A stretch of DNA of 64,000 nucleotides from Pacificibacter marinus. Lineage in GTDB: Bacteria > Pseudomonadota > Alphaproteobacteria > Rhodobacterales > Rhodobacteraceae. The stretch lies in the NCBI RefSeq assembly GCF_900109555.1, contig NZ_FNZV01000010.1:62001-126000 (forward strand). Reading direction: 5' to 3'. Shown here piece after piece: positions 35,906 to 44,107 of this stretch. Under the pieces are notes generated by a model. The model was not told the origin of the DNA. It saw only the letters and a list, made by a program, of their open reading frames with translations, and made no database searches. The position numbers and the translations under genes are program-made. Positions within the stretch are counted from its first letter, which is position 1. Every line of letters begins with the position of its first letter.

Positions 35906-36411
35906 TGAGCCAAAATATTTACATTGAGCCGCTGACTGCGGCAGCCTTTGCGCCATACGGTGATGTCTTAGATACATCCGGCGCGCCGGACAAAATGATC
36001 AATCAAGGGATGTGCGAGCGTTACCACCACCGAGCGACCATCGACATCGTCAACGGTGCGGCAGGCATCAGCATTTTCAAAGCAACGCCGCGCAGTTTTC
36101 CGATTTATTTGGATATGATGGAGCGTCATCCCGAAGGAACACAAGCATTCTTGCCGATGAATTTTGATGCATTCGTTGTGATTGTTGCACCTGATGTAAA
36201 TGGTGCTCCAGGGGTGCCAAGGGCGTTCTTGACCGCAGCAGGCCAAGGGGTAAGCTACAATCGTGGCACTTGGCACGGTGTTCTTACGCCGCTTCATGCT
36301 CCTGGGCTGTTCGCAGTTGTTGACCGGATCGGTGAGGGGCCAAATTTGGAGGAGCACTGGTTCGAGACGCCGTTTATCATCAAGACCAAGCACGAATACA
36401 CCAGCAATTAA
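35905..36411 (+). CDS. allA: Ureidoglycolate lyase
   Basis: A 168-residue cupin-fold enzyme that splits ureidoglycolate to glyoxylate and urea. Seen: the N-terminal AFAPYGDVLDTSGAPDKMINQG, SIFKATPRSFPIYLDMMERH, QAFLPMN, and SYNRGTWHGVLTPL with the conserved HG, followed by FAVVDRIGEGPNLEEHWF. It overlaps puuE-uraD by one base (TGATG). Allantoicase or an allantoate amidohydrolase, needed to give its substrate, is not in the window. Confidence 0.95.
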   Translation: MSQNIYIEPLTAAAFAPYGDVLDTSGAPDKMINQGMCERYHHRATIDIVNGAAGISIFKATPRSFPIYLDMMERHPEGTQAFLPMNFDAFVVIVAPDVNGAPGVPRAFLTAAGQGVSYNRGTWHGVLTPLHAPGLFAVVDRIGEGPNLEEHWFETPFIIKTKHEYTSN

Positions 36412-36448
36412 GACTGGTTGATTTTTCCAACGATAGGGACCTAACACA

Positions 36449-37879
36449 ATGTCAAAGACTTCGATCGGGACGCCGGAACAACTCCGCGATCCTAATTTCA
36501 CACCGGCACTTCACCGTGCTATTCCTTTGGGCATCCAGCATGTTTTGGCGATGTTCGTATCTAACGTTACACCTGCCATTATTATTGCTGGCGCTGCAGG
36601 GTTTGGGTTTGGATCTGATGCTGGGGCGCAAGGGTTCCCTGATATGACGTATCTTATTCAGATGTCGATGTTGTTTGCGGGGATCGCTACGCTATTTCAA
36701 ACAATCGGTATGGGCCCTGTCGGCGCGCGTCTGCCAATCGTTCAAGGAACGTCCTTCGCGTTTATTCCGATTATGATTCCGTTAGTTGCTGGCAAGGGCG
36801 TTGAAGCACTTCCCGCACTTTTCGGAGGTGTCGTCATTGGCGGCTTGTTCCATATGTTGTTGGGGACTGTAATTGGTAAAATTCGTTTCGCCTTGCCTCC
36901 ATTGGTAACGGGGCTCGTGGTGACGATGATCGGTTTGGCATTGGTGAAAGTTGGCATTCAATATGCCGCTGGTGGGGTTCCTGCGATCAATAGCCCAGAA
37001 TATGGTTCGCTTTTGAACTGGTCTGCAGCTTTGGTTGTGGTCTTTGTTACATTAGCATTGAAGTTTTATGCTCGCGGGATGTTGGCAGTGTCTGCTGTAG
37101 TGATTGGCATTATTGTTGGGTATTTCTATGCGATGATCATGGGCATGGTTACTCTTGATGGTATAGCCACAAGTTGGAGTCGCGCGGCGGTTTTCCAAAT
37201 GCCCATGCCTTTTAAGTATGGCTTTGAAATGAGTTTTGCTGCGATTGTTGGGTTTTGTCTGATGGCGTTTGTTTCTGCTGTTGAAACAGTAGGGGATGTA
37301 TCTGGTATCACCAAAGGTGGTGCTGGTCGTGAGGCTACAGATAAAGAAATTCAAGGCGCGACCTATGCGGATGGTGCTGGAACGGCAATTGCCGGTGTCT
37401 TTGGTGGCTTTCCAAATACATCTTTTAGTCAGAATGTTGGTCTTATCGCGATGACTGGCGTTATGTCACGCCATGTTGTGACTATCGGTGCAATCTTCTT
37501 GATTATTTGTGGGCTTATCCCAAAGGTTGGTGCCGTTATTCGTACTGTTCCGATCGAAGTGTTGGGCGGCGGAGTGATCGTGATGTTTGGTATGGTTGTG
37601 GCCGCAGGTATTTCAATGTTGTCGGATGTAAAGTGGAACCGTCGTAACATGGTGATCTTTGCAATAGCCTTGTCGGTTGGCCTTGGATTGCAATTGGAAC
37701 CGAAAGCAGTTCAATATTTGCCAGACACATTGCGCGTCTTGATGACATCCGGTCTTTTGCCTGCTGCTGTGATTGCTATCGTTTTGAATCTGATCTTGCC
37801 AGAAGATTTGTCTGACGAAGCGACTGAGGAAGTCTCTGGCGGTCTATCCGGGCATGGCGATGGCTCGCTCAAAAGTTAA
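36449..37879 (+). CDS. Nucleobase:cation symporter-2 family permease (urate/xanthine type)
   Basis: A 476-residue permease with about 14 hydrophobic segments of the NCS2/UraA-PbuX family: PLGIQHVLAMFVSNVTPAII, the VGARLPIVQGTSFAFIP motif, and FPNTSFSQNVGLIAMTGV, both hallmarks of the purine-transporting branch. By context with puuD and puuE it probably imports urate or xanthine. GATAGGGAC lies before the ATG. It is the last gene of the plus-strand urate unit and is followed by an intrinsic terminator. Substrate is an inference. Confidence 0.9.
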   Translation: MSKTSIGTPEQLRDPNFTPALHRAIPLGIQHVLAMFVSNVTPAIIIAGAAGFGFGSDAGAQGFPDMTYLIQMSMLFAGIATLFQTIGMGPVGARLPIVQGTSFAFIPIMIPLVAGKGVEALPALFGGVVIGGLFHMLLGTVIGKIRFALPPLVTGLVVTMIGLALVKVGIQYAAGGVPAINSPEYGSLLNWSAALVVVFVTLALKFYARGMLAVSAVVIGIIVGYFYAMIMGMVTLDGIATSWSRAAVFQMPMPFKYGFEMSFAAIVGFCLMAFVSAVETVGDVSGITKGGAGREATDKEIQGATYADGAGTAIAGVFGGFPNTSFSQNVGLIAMTGVMSRHVVTIGAIFLIICGLIPKVGAVIRTVPIEVLGGGVIVMFGMVVAAGISMLSDVKWNRRNMVIFAIALSVGLGLQLEPKAVQYLPDTLRVLMTSGLLPAAVIAIVLNLILPEDLSDEATEEVSGGLSGHGDGSLKS

Positions 37880-37898
37880 AATAAACATTTGAAAACTG

Positions 37899-37927
37899 AA
37901 AAGGCCTCGCTTAATAGCGGGCCTTTT
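37899..37927 (+). terminator. Intrinsic terminator after the permease
   Basis: AAAAGGCC-T-CGCT, loop TAAT, AGCGGGCCTTTT: a 12-pair stem with one bulged T, 20 bases after the permease stop, with T residues closing the stem. It ends the urate island. Confidence 0.75.
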
Positions 37928-38058
37928 CGTGATCATATTATAGTTTGGATCATTGGTTGTAGATGTAGGAAATGTGTTTCTAGTCCTAGCTTTCACGTTA
38001 GATATTAAAGGAATGAAAAGATTTTTGCGACGAACAAGGGTTTTCACCTAGTTTGATC

Positions 38059-38255
38059 GCAGCTTTGTATGAGCGGCCAATAGCCTACTGTGTCGCGTGA
38101 AATCCGGTCTGGGTCAGGTGCTTAAAGATTGGGCGATGGCTTTGAACGCGCGCACCAGCCATAAAAAGGCGGTGGTGGCGCTGGCCAGAAAAATTGCCTT
38201 GATCATGCACGCTATTTGGAAAGATGGCGCCAAATTTGAAGCAAAGGAGGTCTAA
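38059..38255 (+). pseudogene. IS110-family transposase remnant (C-terminal part)
   Basis: Two reading frames join to give AALYERPIAYCVA (from 38059) and then VKSGLGQVLKDWAMALNA...RTSHKKAVVALARKIALIMHAIWKDGAKF ending at a TAA at 38253. This is the C-terminal end of an IS110-type (Transposase_20) protein, with a frameshift between the two pieces. The N-terminal DEDD catalytic part is gone and no element ends were found. It lies between the urate terminator and the IS3 remnant, so it is old debris at this junction. Confidence 0.7.
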
Positions 38256-38489
38256 AACTAAAAGCAAGCCGTAATATACGTGCCCTCAAAAGTTGTCGTA
38301 CCGGCCACAGCAGCAGGCAATCGATAAACCCCGAGCGATCTACTGTACGAGCATTATGCACCGCGAATATCACCTTCGGGACGTCAACAACTTGGATGTT
38401 GAGATGAAGCACCAAATGAGATGACTTCGAAAAAACTTTCTGGTGGCCGATACAAGCGACAATATCAACGAGCGTAGACGATCAATTAA

Positions 38490-39121
38490 AGAGCCCATAT
38501 CTGGACGCGTGAAGGCTGGCTCTATCTGGTTGTGATCTTGGGCCTTCATTCTCGGCGCGTCATTGGTTGGGTCTCTCTCGGGATCATGCTACGCATAACC
38601 CTGCCGTGCCAATGGTCAGCAATCGGATGAAGCGTGATCTTGTGATCAAGGCACTCAACGATGGCGATTGCATTCCGCTCACCGGCAAAGGGCATCATAC
38701 CGGTCGTGGCAGTCAATATTACTCATACGACTATCAGAATGTCTTGCGCCAACATGGGGCTCAGCTCATCCATGAGCGGCAAGGGAAATCGCTATGACAA
38801 CGTTGCTGTTGAGATGTTCTTCAAAACCATCAAGGCGGAGCTGATCTGGCGGGATACATGGAAGGCTGAGATGGCCATCTTCTCCTCTCATAGCGCTGGT
38901 CAGCGGAATACATCAATGGATTTTATAATCCGCGCCGCCGCTATTTAGCACTGGGCTGGAAAAGCCCAGTCGCTTTCGAAAAGGAAGGTGGCTTAAACGA
39001 GCTACTTGGGGCGACACTAAAGCGCGACAGGCCCATTACGCTCTCGGATCCCAAGACGACGCATTATTGGACACAGAACAATCTCAAAAGGCGGCATGAA
39101 CACAATCCTGATGCCCCTTAG
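38490..39121 (+). pseudogene. IS3-family transposase (OrfB) remnant, several frameshifts
   Basis: Pieces in different frames spell an IS3 OrfB integrase core: WTREGWLYLVVILGLHSRRVIGW (from about 38503), SNRMKRDLVIKALNDGD, then RGSQYYSYDYQNVLRQHGAQ, MSGKGNRYDNVAVEMFFKTI, KAELIWRDTWKAEMAIF and NPRRRYLALGWKSPVAFEKE. The conserved second Asp of the DDE set (normally D-RGSQY) is replaced, as H-TGRGSQYY stands there. After SPVAFEKE the frame stays open to a TAG at 39119, further than usual. The element is inactive. I found no clear terminal repeats or target duplication. Confidence 0.8.
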
Positions 39122-39193
39122 CTAAGCCGCTAAACTGTTCTAAAAAACAGGTTCACTTCATTACATCTTTTTTATAAGGCGCAGTCATTGACT

Positions 39194-41521
39194 TTAATTT
39201 AATATATTTTCAAAAAGAGTGCGAGATGATTGGCTGTATTTTAGAAGTTCTTGCGCTTTTGAGATAGTAATTTCTTCTGAAATTTCACTTGGCTTTGCGC
39301 CTTTTATGAGGTCAGCAAGTGACGCGAGACTTTTATCCGTTGATGAGGAAAGCGCATCCCAGTTTTCCGAAATTAAATTCGCATTATTGGCGGCCTCAAG
39401 CTGGCTTGCTAGTTGAAACTCTTTTGCAGATTTCTGGGGCATATTTAGGTCTAAATAGATTTCGGCACGAATTCTGGCTACCTCGGGTTGGTCTATTATA
39501 TTGATAAGATAACTAAGAGCCTCATTGTCACGCCGCTGCGATCGTGCAATTTTTCCTAAAATTACGCGCGTTTGATCATCAAGATCTCCCTCAATGTTTA
39601 AAAATTTTAAAGCAAGGTCTGAAAACCCAATATGCATCATGCGATCAGCTATTTGAATTTTTGAACTATCAGTTAACTGTTTATTTGCATTTGTTTCTAG
39701 CAAGAATACAGCTTCCTTGGCGAACGCAATATCGGCGAATGATGATACGATTTCAACTGCCGCCTCATTGGTCAATTCTTTCTGCACAGCCGGAGGTAAA
39801 AGTGACATTGTATTTTTGTGCGCAAGTGTAGCGAGAGCGCGGTCTGGGTTTGCAGAGTAAATCTGAGCTGTAATGGATGCGCGAGTGAGGGCCTCTTCAA
39901 GAGGTGATCCGCGATGCTCAATAGCTAGAATTGCCGCAAGCTCTGCGGTCTCTGGATCAATTTTCATATTTTGGGCAGCGCGAATTTCGATCGCACGTAT
40001 GAGGGCATCAGCAGAAACAGTACCATCTTGACTGGATATTACGTCTAATATTTCAACTGCTTCATTGATATTCCCATCAAAGAGTCGCATTTCTGCAGTA
40101 AGTAATTCATATGCATCTCCATGTATACCTTCAGCTCGTGAGACCGCATGTTGAATCAATTTCGCGGTTTGGATTGCATTTGCTGATAGGAACCTCTCAG
40201 AAAGCCTTGGCCCCAGATGTTGTCTTAAATGCAATGGTAGGCTTGAAAAATATGCTGCGACTTCAAGATTATCATGATCTCGTTGGGGTTTAAATTTCTG
40301 TTGTGACATAGCCGCAAAGAAACCAGTGGCACCTGAGCAATTAGCATATTGGGCCAATAAATCTGGCCTGTCACTATATCCGTCATCCATCACATCCGCT
40401 ATGAGTCTGAATAATTCGGCATGTTTGACAAAAACTCCAAACTCGTCGAGCACAGATTTGGCTTCTGCTCCAAATGAAAGATAGAGGTAATACTTGGCCA
40501 GGTTTTCAACCCCTTCCACAATTGGTTGGTCGAACTCGCCGATAGCCTGACTGCGAAAATCAGATAAAATAACCCCGTCGCTCGGTGGTTCGCCCCATTT
40601 TTCAATGGCGAGCAAGTTTGTAGGTGGACATGATTCCGCTTCAATACTGTTATCATGTGATGAATTTGTGCGGTCTCTATCTACAGAGGTTTGCACGCGT
40701 ATATGTGTAGTGTCGTAGACTTCAACGTCATGTGGAGCCCTTGGAGATATGGGTTCTATATTTGGCGTTCTAGCAGTTGTTGGCAGTTTTGCTGCCTCAA
40801 TGACCTGCTCCGTATCTGGAAGGTCAGCCTGTAGTAATCCTTGAGAAACTGCACGCCCAATTTGACTAAAGAGCGCTTCTTCCATTTCCAAGACACGGAA
40901 ATTTGGCTCATTTAAGGGATCGATCAGAGGAGAGAAATATACGTTTTCCGCAAGCTCTTGAGCAGGTAGATTCATCATATTAGGAAGCAAGGGCGGTATG
41001 CTATCAATTATGGACAGATTGGTGGCTTTTGAGGGTGAACTTTCCTCAGATGGTTGGCCATTCTCCATCGCGTCGCTCGCATTCACTGTAATAGTATCTG
41101 GTTGTTCAAATTGGATATCTTTTTTCATTGGTGAGAAGGGGATCTCAAATTTTGAATTTTCCGAAGGAATTCCATCTTTTATATCAATGACAAGCCGGCC
41201 TGCTCGTAGCTCAAATGCATCAAGATGCAGTTCAGTTTGAGTGTATATTTTCAAACCACCATCTGAAAATGCTTCCAATTTTAAGATACGTTTTTTGGGA
41301 ATAAAATCAAATACTTGATCTATACTGTATGTAATGTCCTTAGAAGATGTACTGAGGGCATACCCCCCCTCAAACTTCCCAATGTCCCATTTGGTTTCTT
41401 CTGGAAACTGCAAAACTAAGCGTGAAAAGTCAGCGTGTTCGCCAGAGATTACGTTGATGGTGGCGGCGCTCAGAAGTGTGGGAAGCAAGGATAATACAAT
41501 AAATAGGAAAGTAAGTATCAT
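39194..41521 (-). CDS. Large periplasmic TPR-like protein coupled to motA
   Basis: A 775-residue protein that I do not recognise by name. A signal peptide covers residues 1-19 (FLFIVLSLLPTLLSAA). Residues 20-130 form a beta-rich domain that looks AMIN-like (FSRLVLQFPEETKWDIGKF). A low-complexity segment (130-310, rich in Pro, Glu, Ser) links to a helical C-terminal half (about 440-760) with TPR/SEL1-like spacing (SAKEFQLASQLEAANN). Its ATG overlaps the motA stop by four bases, so it is made with MotA. A role in stator assembly or the periplasmic part of the motor is inference from that coupling. It resembles genes at the same place in other Roseobacter flagellar clusters. Confidence 0.75.
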   Translation of the reverse strand: MILTFLFIVLSLLPTLLSAATINVISGEHADFSRLVLQFPEETKWDIGKFEGGYALSTSSKDITYSIDQVFDFIPKKRILKLEAFSDGGLKIYTQTELHLDAFELRAGRLVIDIKDGIPSENSKFEIPFSPMKKDIQFEQPDTITVNASDAMENGQPSEESSPSKATNLSIIDSIPPLLPNMMNLPAQELAENVYFSPLIDPLNEPNFRVLEMEEALFSQIGRAVSQGLLQADLPDTEQVIEAAKLPTTARTPNIEPISPRAPHDVEVYDTTHIRVQTSVDRDRTNSSHDNSIEAESCPPTNLLAIEKWGEPPSDGVILSDFRSQAIGEFDQPIVEGVENLAKYYLYLSFGAEAKSVLDEFGVFVKHAELFRLIADVMDDGYSDRPDLLAQYANCSGATGFFAAMSQQKFKPQRDHDNLEVAAYFSSLPLHLRQHLGPRLSERFLSANAIQTAKLIQHAVSRAEGIHGDAYELLTAEMRLFDGNINEAVEILDVISSQDGTVSADALIRAIEIRAAQNMKIDPETAELAAILAIEHRGSPLEEALTRASITAQIYSANPDRALATLAHKNTMSLLPPAVQKELTNEAAVEIVSSFADIAFAKEAVFLLETNANKQLTDSSKIQIADRMMHIGFSDLALKFLNIEGDLDDQTRVILGKIARSQRRDNEALSYLINIIDQPEVARIRAEIYLDLNMPQKSAKEFQLASQLEAANNANLISENWDALSSSTDKSLASLADLIKGAKPSEISEEITISKAQELLKYSQSSRTLFENILN

Positions 41522-42387
41522 GCTGCGTCCGATTTAACGTCTTTGAGAGCCTCTTCAAGTTCCGAAAAGCTTGGGCGATAATGCCCCGGAGTGTTTTGGC
41601 GACCTACTTCAATGCAAATATTTGTTGCGTGATTGTGTAGGTTGGCCACCAATACTTCTCGTACAAGTTGATAAAAGTGGGCATCTTCTTCAATGACAGA
41701 TTTCATTTTCGCGGCAAATGGGCCTGCAAAACCATAGGCGAGAAATACGCCCAAAAATGTACCTACGAGCGCACCACCAATCATTTTCCCTAATATTTCT
41801 GGAGGTTGATCGATAGATGCCATCGTTTTAATCACACCAAGAACAGCCGCAACAATACCCAATGCAGGAAGTCCGTCACCAATGGCGGCCATTGCGTGGG
41901 GGGAGTGTAGTGCATGGTGGAGGTTCGCCTCCATTCGCTTTTCAAGCACCTCTTCCACTTGGTGTGGATCGTCATAGTTCATTGACGCTGAGCGCAGAGT
42001 ATCGCAGGTAAGAGCAATGGCTTCTTTGTCAGAAAGTATTTTCGGATACTTACTGAAAATGGACGAGTTTTCAGGGGCTTCAATGTGCTCTTCTAAGCCC
42101 ACAGGATTTTGTCGAGCGAGCCGTATCAGTTCGAAAAGCAAACAGAGTAAGTCTTTATAGTCCTCTGGTTTCCATTTGGGTCCCTTAAAGACTTTTCCCA
42201 TGTCTTTCATGGTGTGTTTAATCCCAGACATATCATTGGAGATCACAAAGGCACCCGCGGCGGCCCCCCCAATCATCATAAATTCAAAGGGCAGCGCTTT
42301 GAGAATAAGGCCCATTTTCCCTCCCGCAGCAATATAGCCTCCGAAAACCATCACAAAGATGATGAGAATACCAACGATGCCGATCAT
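41518..42387 (-). CDS. motA: Flagellar stator protein MotA
   Basis: A 289-residue inner membrane protein with four membrane helices. MIGIVGILIIFVMVFGGYIAAGG opens it, FEFMMIGGAAAGAFVISND follows, and the MotA/ExbB signature PALGIVAAVLGVIKTM with GGALVGTFLGVFLAYGF carries the paired helices 3-4. The cytoplasmic loop includes the charged residues that contact FliG. With MotB it forms the proton channel. Four-base overlap with the TPR gene downstream; 69 bases after motE. Complete. Confidence 0.96.
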   Translation of the reverse strand: MIGIVGILIIFVMVFGGYIAAGGKMGLILKALPFEFMMIGGAAAGAFVISNDMSGIKHTMKDMGKVFKGPKWKPEDYKDLLCLLFELIRLARQNPVGLEEHIEAPENSSIFSKYPKILSDKEAIALTCDTLRSASMNYDDPHQVEEVLEKRMEANLHHALHSPHAMAAIGDGLPALGIVAAVLGVIKTMASIDQPPEILGKMIGGALVGTFLGVFLAYGFAGPFAAKMKSVIEEDAHFYQLVREVLVANLHNHATNICIEVGRQNTPGHYRPSFSELEEALKDVKSDAA

Positions 42388-42456
42388 ATTGTATGCCTCT
42401 GTCTATAAATATGTTTTCTGCCACATTGGCACATCTGCATTAACAATTGCCTGACG

Positions 42457-43065
42457 TTATTCGCTGGGCGCATTTGCGTTGCGGCCAGCCAGAATGACGG
42501 AAATCGTGTAGGCGGTTTCTGGTTTAAGTCCGGCTAAAACAGATGCTGCTACGTCTGGCCGCATGAGCCCCAAAAAGCCTGCTGCAAAGTCCGGGGACAT
42601 TTGCTCAAAGAGAGCGGCAGCATCTTTAGGTTTCATGCTTTCGTACACGGCTGTGAGCTTATTTAGATCATCTTGTGCGGCGGTACTGGATGCAGCCATT
42701 GTTGCTGCCAGATGCTTTTCAGCTTGCTGAAGAGAAGCAAGGTTTTGCATGAATTCAGTACGCGCTAAGTCTAGTTTTTTCATTTTTTGTGCCATCATCA
42801 TTTCTTGTTCTACGATGATATCTTCACGCTTTCTTAAGCTCTCTAGAAGTGTTGTCATGACGGAATCGGGTTCACATAGCTCGCCTTGATTGTTGGGAGT
42901 TATGTTGTCAGGGGAGGGGGCAAGTTGTGAAATTTCACGCGCGATCGCTGCCCCGGTTCCTGATATCAGGCGCGCCCCAGCTGACATCAAAAATACAATG
43001 GCTAAAATTAGGAGTGCCCCGCGTCCAGAGCGTTTTATAGGCTTGTGCGTTTTTTCACGTTTCAT
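42457..43065 (-). CDS. motE: MotE-like flagellar protein (MgtE N-domain fold)
   Basis: A 202-residue protein with a basic cytoplasmic start, one membrane segment (ALLILAIVFLMSAGARLI), a periplasmic coiled-coil (about 75-140) and a C-terminal MgtE-N-like repeat domain: MKPKDAAALFEQMSPDFAAGFL then MRPDVAASVLAGL. In Sinorhizobium MotE is a periplasmic chaperone of MotC; in this window no recognisable MotC is present, but the TPR protein two genes downstream could be the client. Its start overlaps the 135-residue gene by four bases. Function is by homology and position. Confidence 0.82.
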   Translation of the reverse strand: MKREKTHKPIKRSGRGALLILAIVFLMSAGARLISGTGAAIAREISQLAPSPDNITPNNQGELCEPDSVMTTLLESLRKREDIIVEQEMMMAQKMKKLDLARTEFMQNLASLQQAEKHLAATMAASSTAAQDDLNKLTAVYESMKPKDAAALFEQMSPDFAAGFLGLMRPDVAASVLAGLKPETAYTISVILAGRNANAPSE

Positions 43066-43469
43066 TCAGCGGCCTCCACTTGGGAGCGTCGACTTAGGAA
43101 TAGTGTTTCTGGAGAGCTATTCTCGCTTTTTGGATTTGTTTCAGCAGATGCAACAGGGGCTTGAGGTGCTTCGCGCTTTGGCGGTGGTGGAAGATCATGC
43201 ATTGAAGCCATCAACAACTCCAGTCGCTTGGCTGCATCTTCTGCACGTGACGTCAAATTTTCCAGATTTGCAGCAGACCCCGCTGCGGTTTTTTGAGCTT
43301 TCGTCAGCATTTTGGTCATATCGTCCACTTGTGCTGACAGAACAGCAATGGCACCTCCAACTCCCTTTTCAAGGTCGGTGAAGCGACTCAGGCGTTTGGC
43401 CAAAACGATACAATACACGGCGACAGAAAATGTACCCGCAATCATTAAAATATCCGCGATGAGTTTCAT
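43062..43469 (-). CDS. Membrane-anchored coiled-coil protein of the flagellar cluster
   Basis: A 135-residue protein. One N-terminal membrane segment (LIADILMIAGTFSVAVYCIVLA) is followed by a basic patch RLSRF, a coiled-coil (about 40-90, ending LELLMASMHDL) and a disordered tail. It resembles the short anchored proteins (DUF6468-like) found in alphaproteobacterial flagellar clusters; I cannot name it. It lies nine bases after fliL and overlaps motE by four bases, so it is part of the fliL-motE-motA unit. Function unknown. Confidence 0.65.
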   Translation of the reverse strand: MKLIADILMIAGTFSVAVYCIVLAKRLSRFTDLEKGVGGAIAVLSAQVDDMTKMLTKAQKTAAGSAANLENLTSRAEDAAKRLELLMASMHDLPPPPKREAPQAPVASAETNPKSENSSPETLFLSRRSQVEAAE

Positions 43470-43478
43470 TTTCGCCTC

Positions 43479-43979
43479 CTAGTTGATGACAAATTCCATG
43501 ATTAGAACGTCTTTGATGCGGCCTTCACCTGCAACGATTTGCAGCCTGCGCAGCATCTGGGCGCGCAACCGAATCAATGCGGCAGGGCTTTCTAACTCTG
43601 AAATATCCACTGCCCTCAAGTAGCCGTTCAAAACGTCTATGATACGCGGCAAAAGACTTTCGACTTCCTTTTCATATGCAGAAGGCACTTCTATTTGGGC
43701 TTGAAACCGGAGGTGTCGGTTGCCTGAACTCGAGTTAGGTAGGTTGATGATCAGCGGCTCAATTGGAACAAATGCGACGTCGGGCAATGGTTCCAAGGCT
43801 TCCTCTTCTAGCATGGCAAGATCTTCTTCCGTTGAATCGTGCGGTGGGGTGAGCAACAGACCTGAGTACACAGCAAAAAAACCGCCCCCCCCTAGCACCA
43901 GCATTAACGCCACGCCAACAATCAGCGGTAGTTTGGATTTTTTCGTTGTGTCTTCTTCAAGCTGTTCTTCGTCAGCCAT
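43479..43979 (-). CDS. fliL: Flagellar basal body-associated protein FliL (first copy)
   Basis: A 166-residue FliL. After an acidic cytoplasmic tail comes one membrane helix (LPLIVGVALMLVLGGGGFFAVY) and the periplasmic FliL domain with FVPIEPLIINLP, NRHLRFQAQIEV and GRIKDVLIMEFVIN at the end. FliL surrounds the stator and supports torque. I start at the ATG with GGTGGA seven bases upstream; a TTG five codons earlier is possible. A second FliL-like gene lies at 51965-52471. It opens the fliL-anchored coiled-coil-motE-motA-TPR unit and diverges from fliF. Confidence 0.93.
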   Translation of the reverse strand: MADEEQLEEDTTKKSKLPLIVGVALMLVLGGGGFFAVYSGLLLTPPHDSTEEDLAMLEEEALEPLPDVAFVPIEPLIINLPNSSSGNRHLRFQAQIEVPSAYEKEVESLLPRIIDVLNGYLRAVDISELESPAALIRLRAQMLRRLQIVAGEGRIKDVLIMEFVIN

Positions 43980-44013
43980 AGGTTTATCCACCAATTTCTT
44001 CGTCGATTCTGTT

Positions 44014-44028
44014 TTAACCTGAAGTTAG
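44014..44028. promoter_or_regulatory. CtrA-like box between fliL and fliF
   Basis: TTAA-CCTGAAG-TTAG has one mismatch to TTAA-N7-TTAA and lies in the 128-base divergent interval, 36 bases from fliL and 80 from fliF. A second partial motif (TTAG-CTAACC) overlaps it. Possible shared control of both units; not proven. Confidence 0.4.
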
Positions 44029-44107
44029 CTAACCGATTATTAAGGCTGTTCGATCAATCTTAAGGCAACGACGAGGGCAGAAGCCCACACATCCAAGGAG
44101 TGACGTC

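Noticed and set aside
38212-38415. 67-codon minus-strand frame in the IS debris
   Set aside because: It crosses the end of the IS110 remnant and unassigned sequence; no homology recognised.
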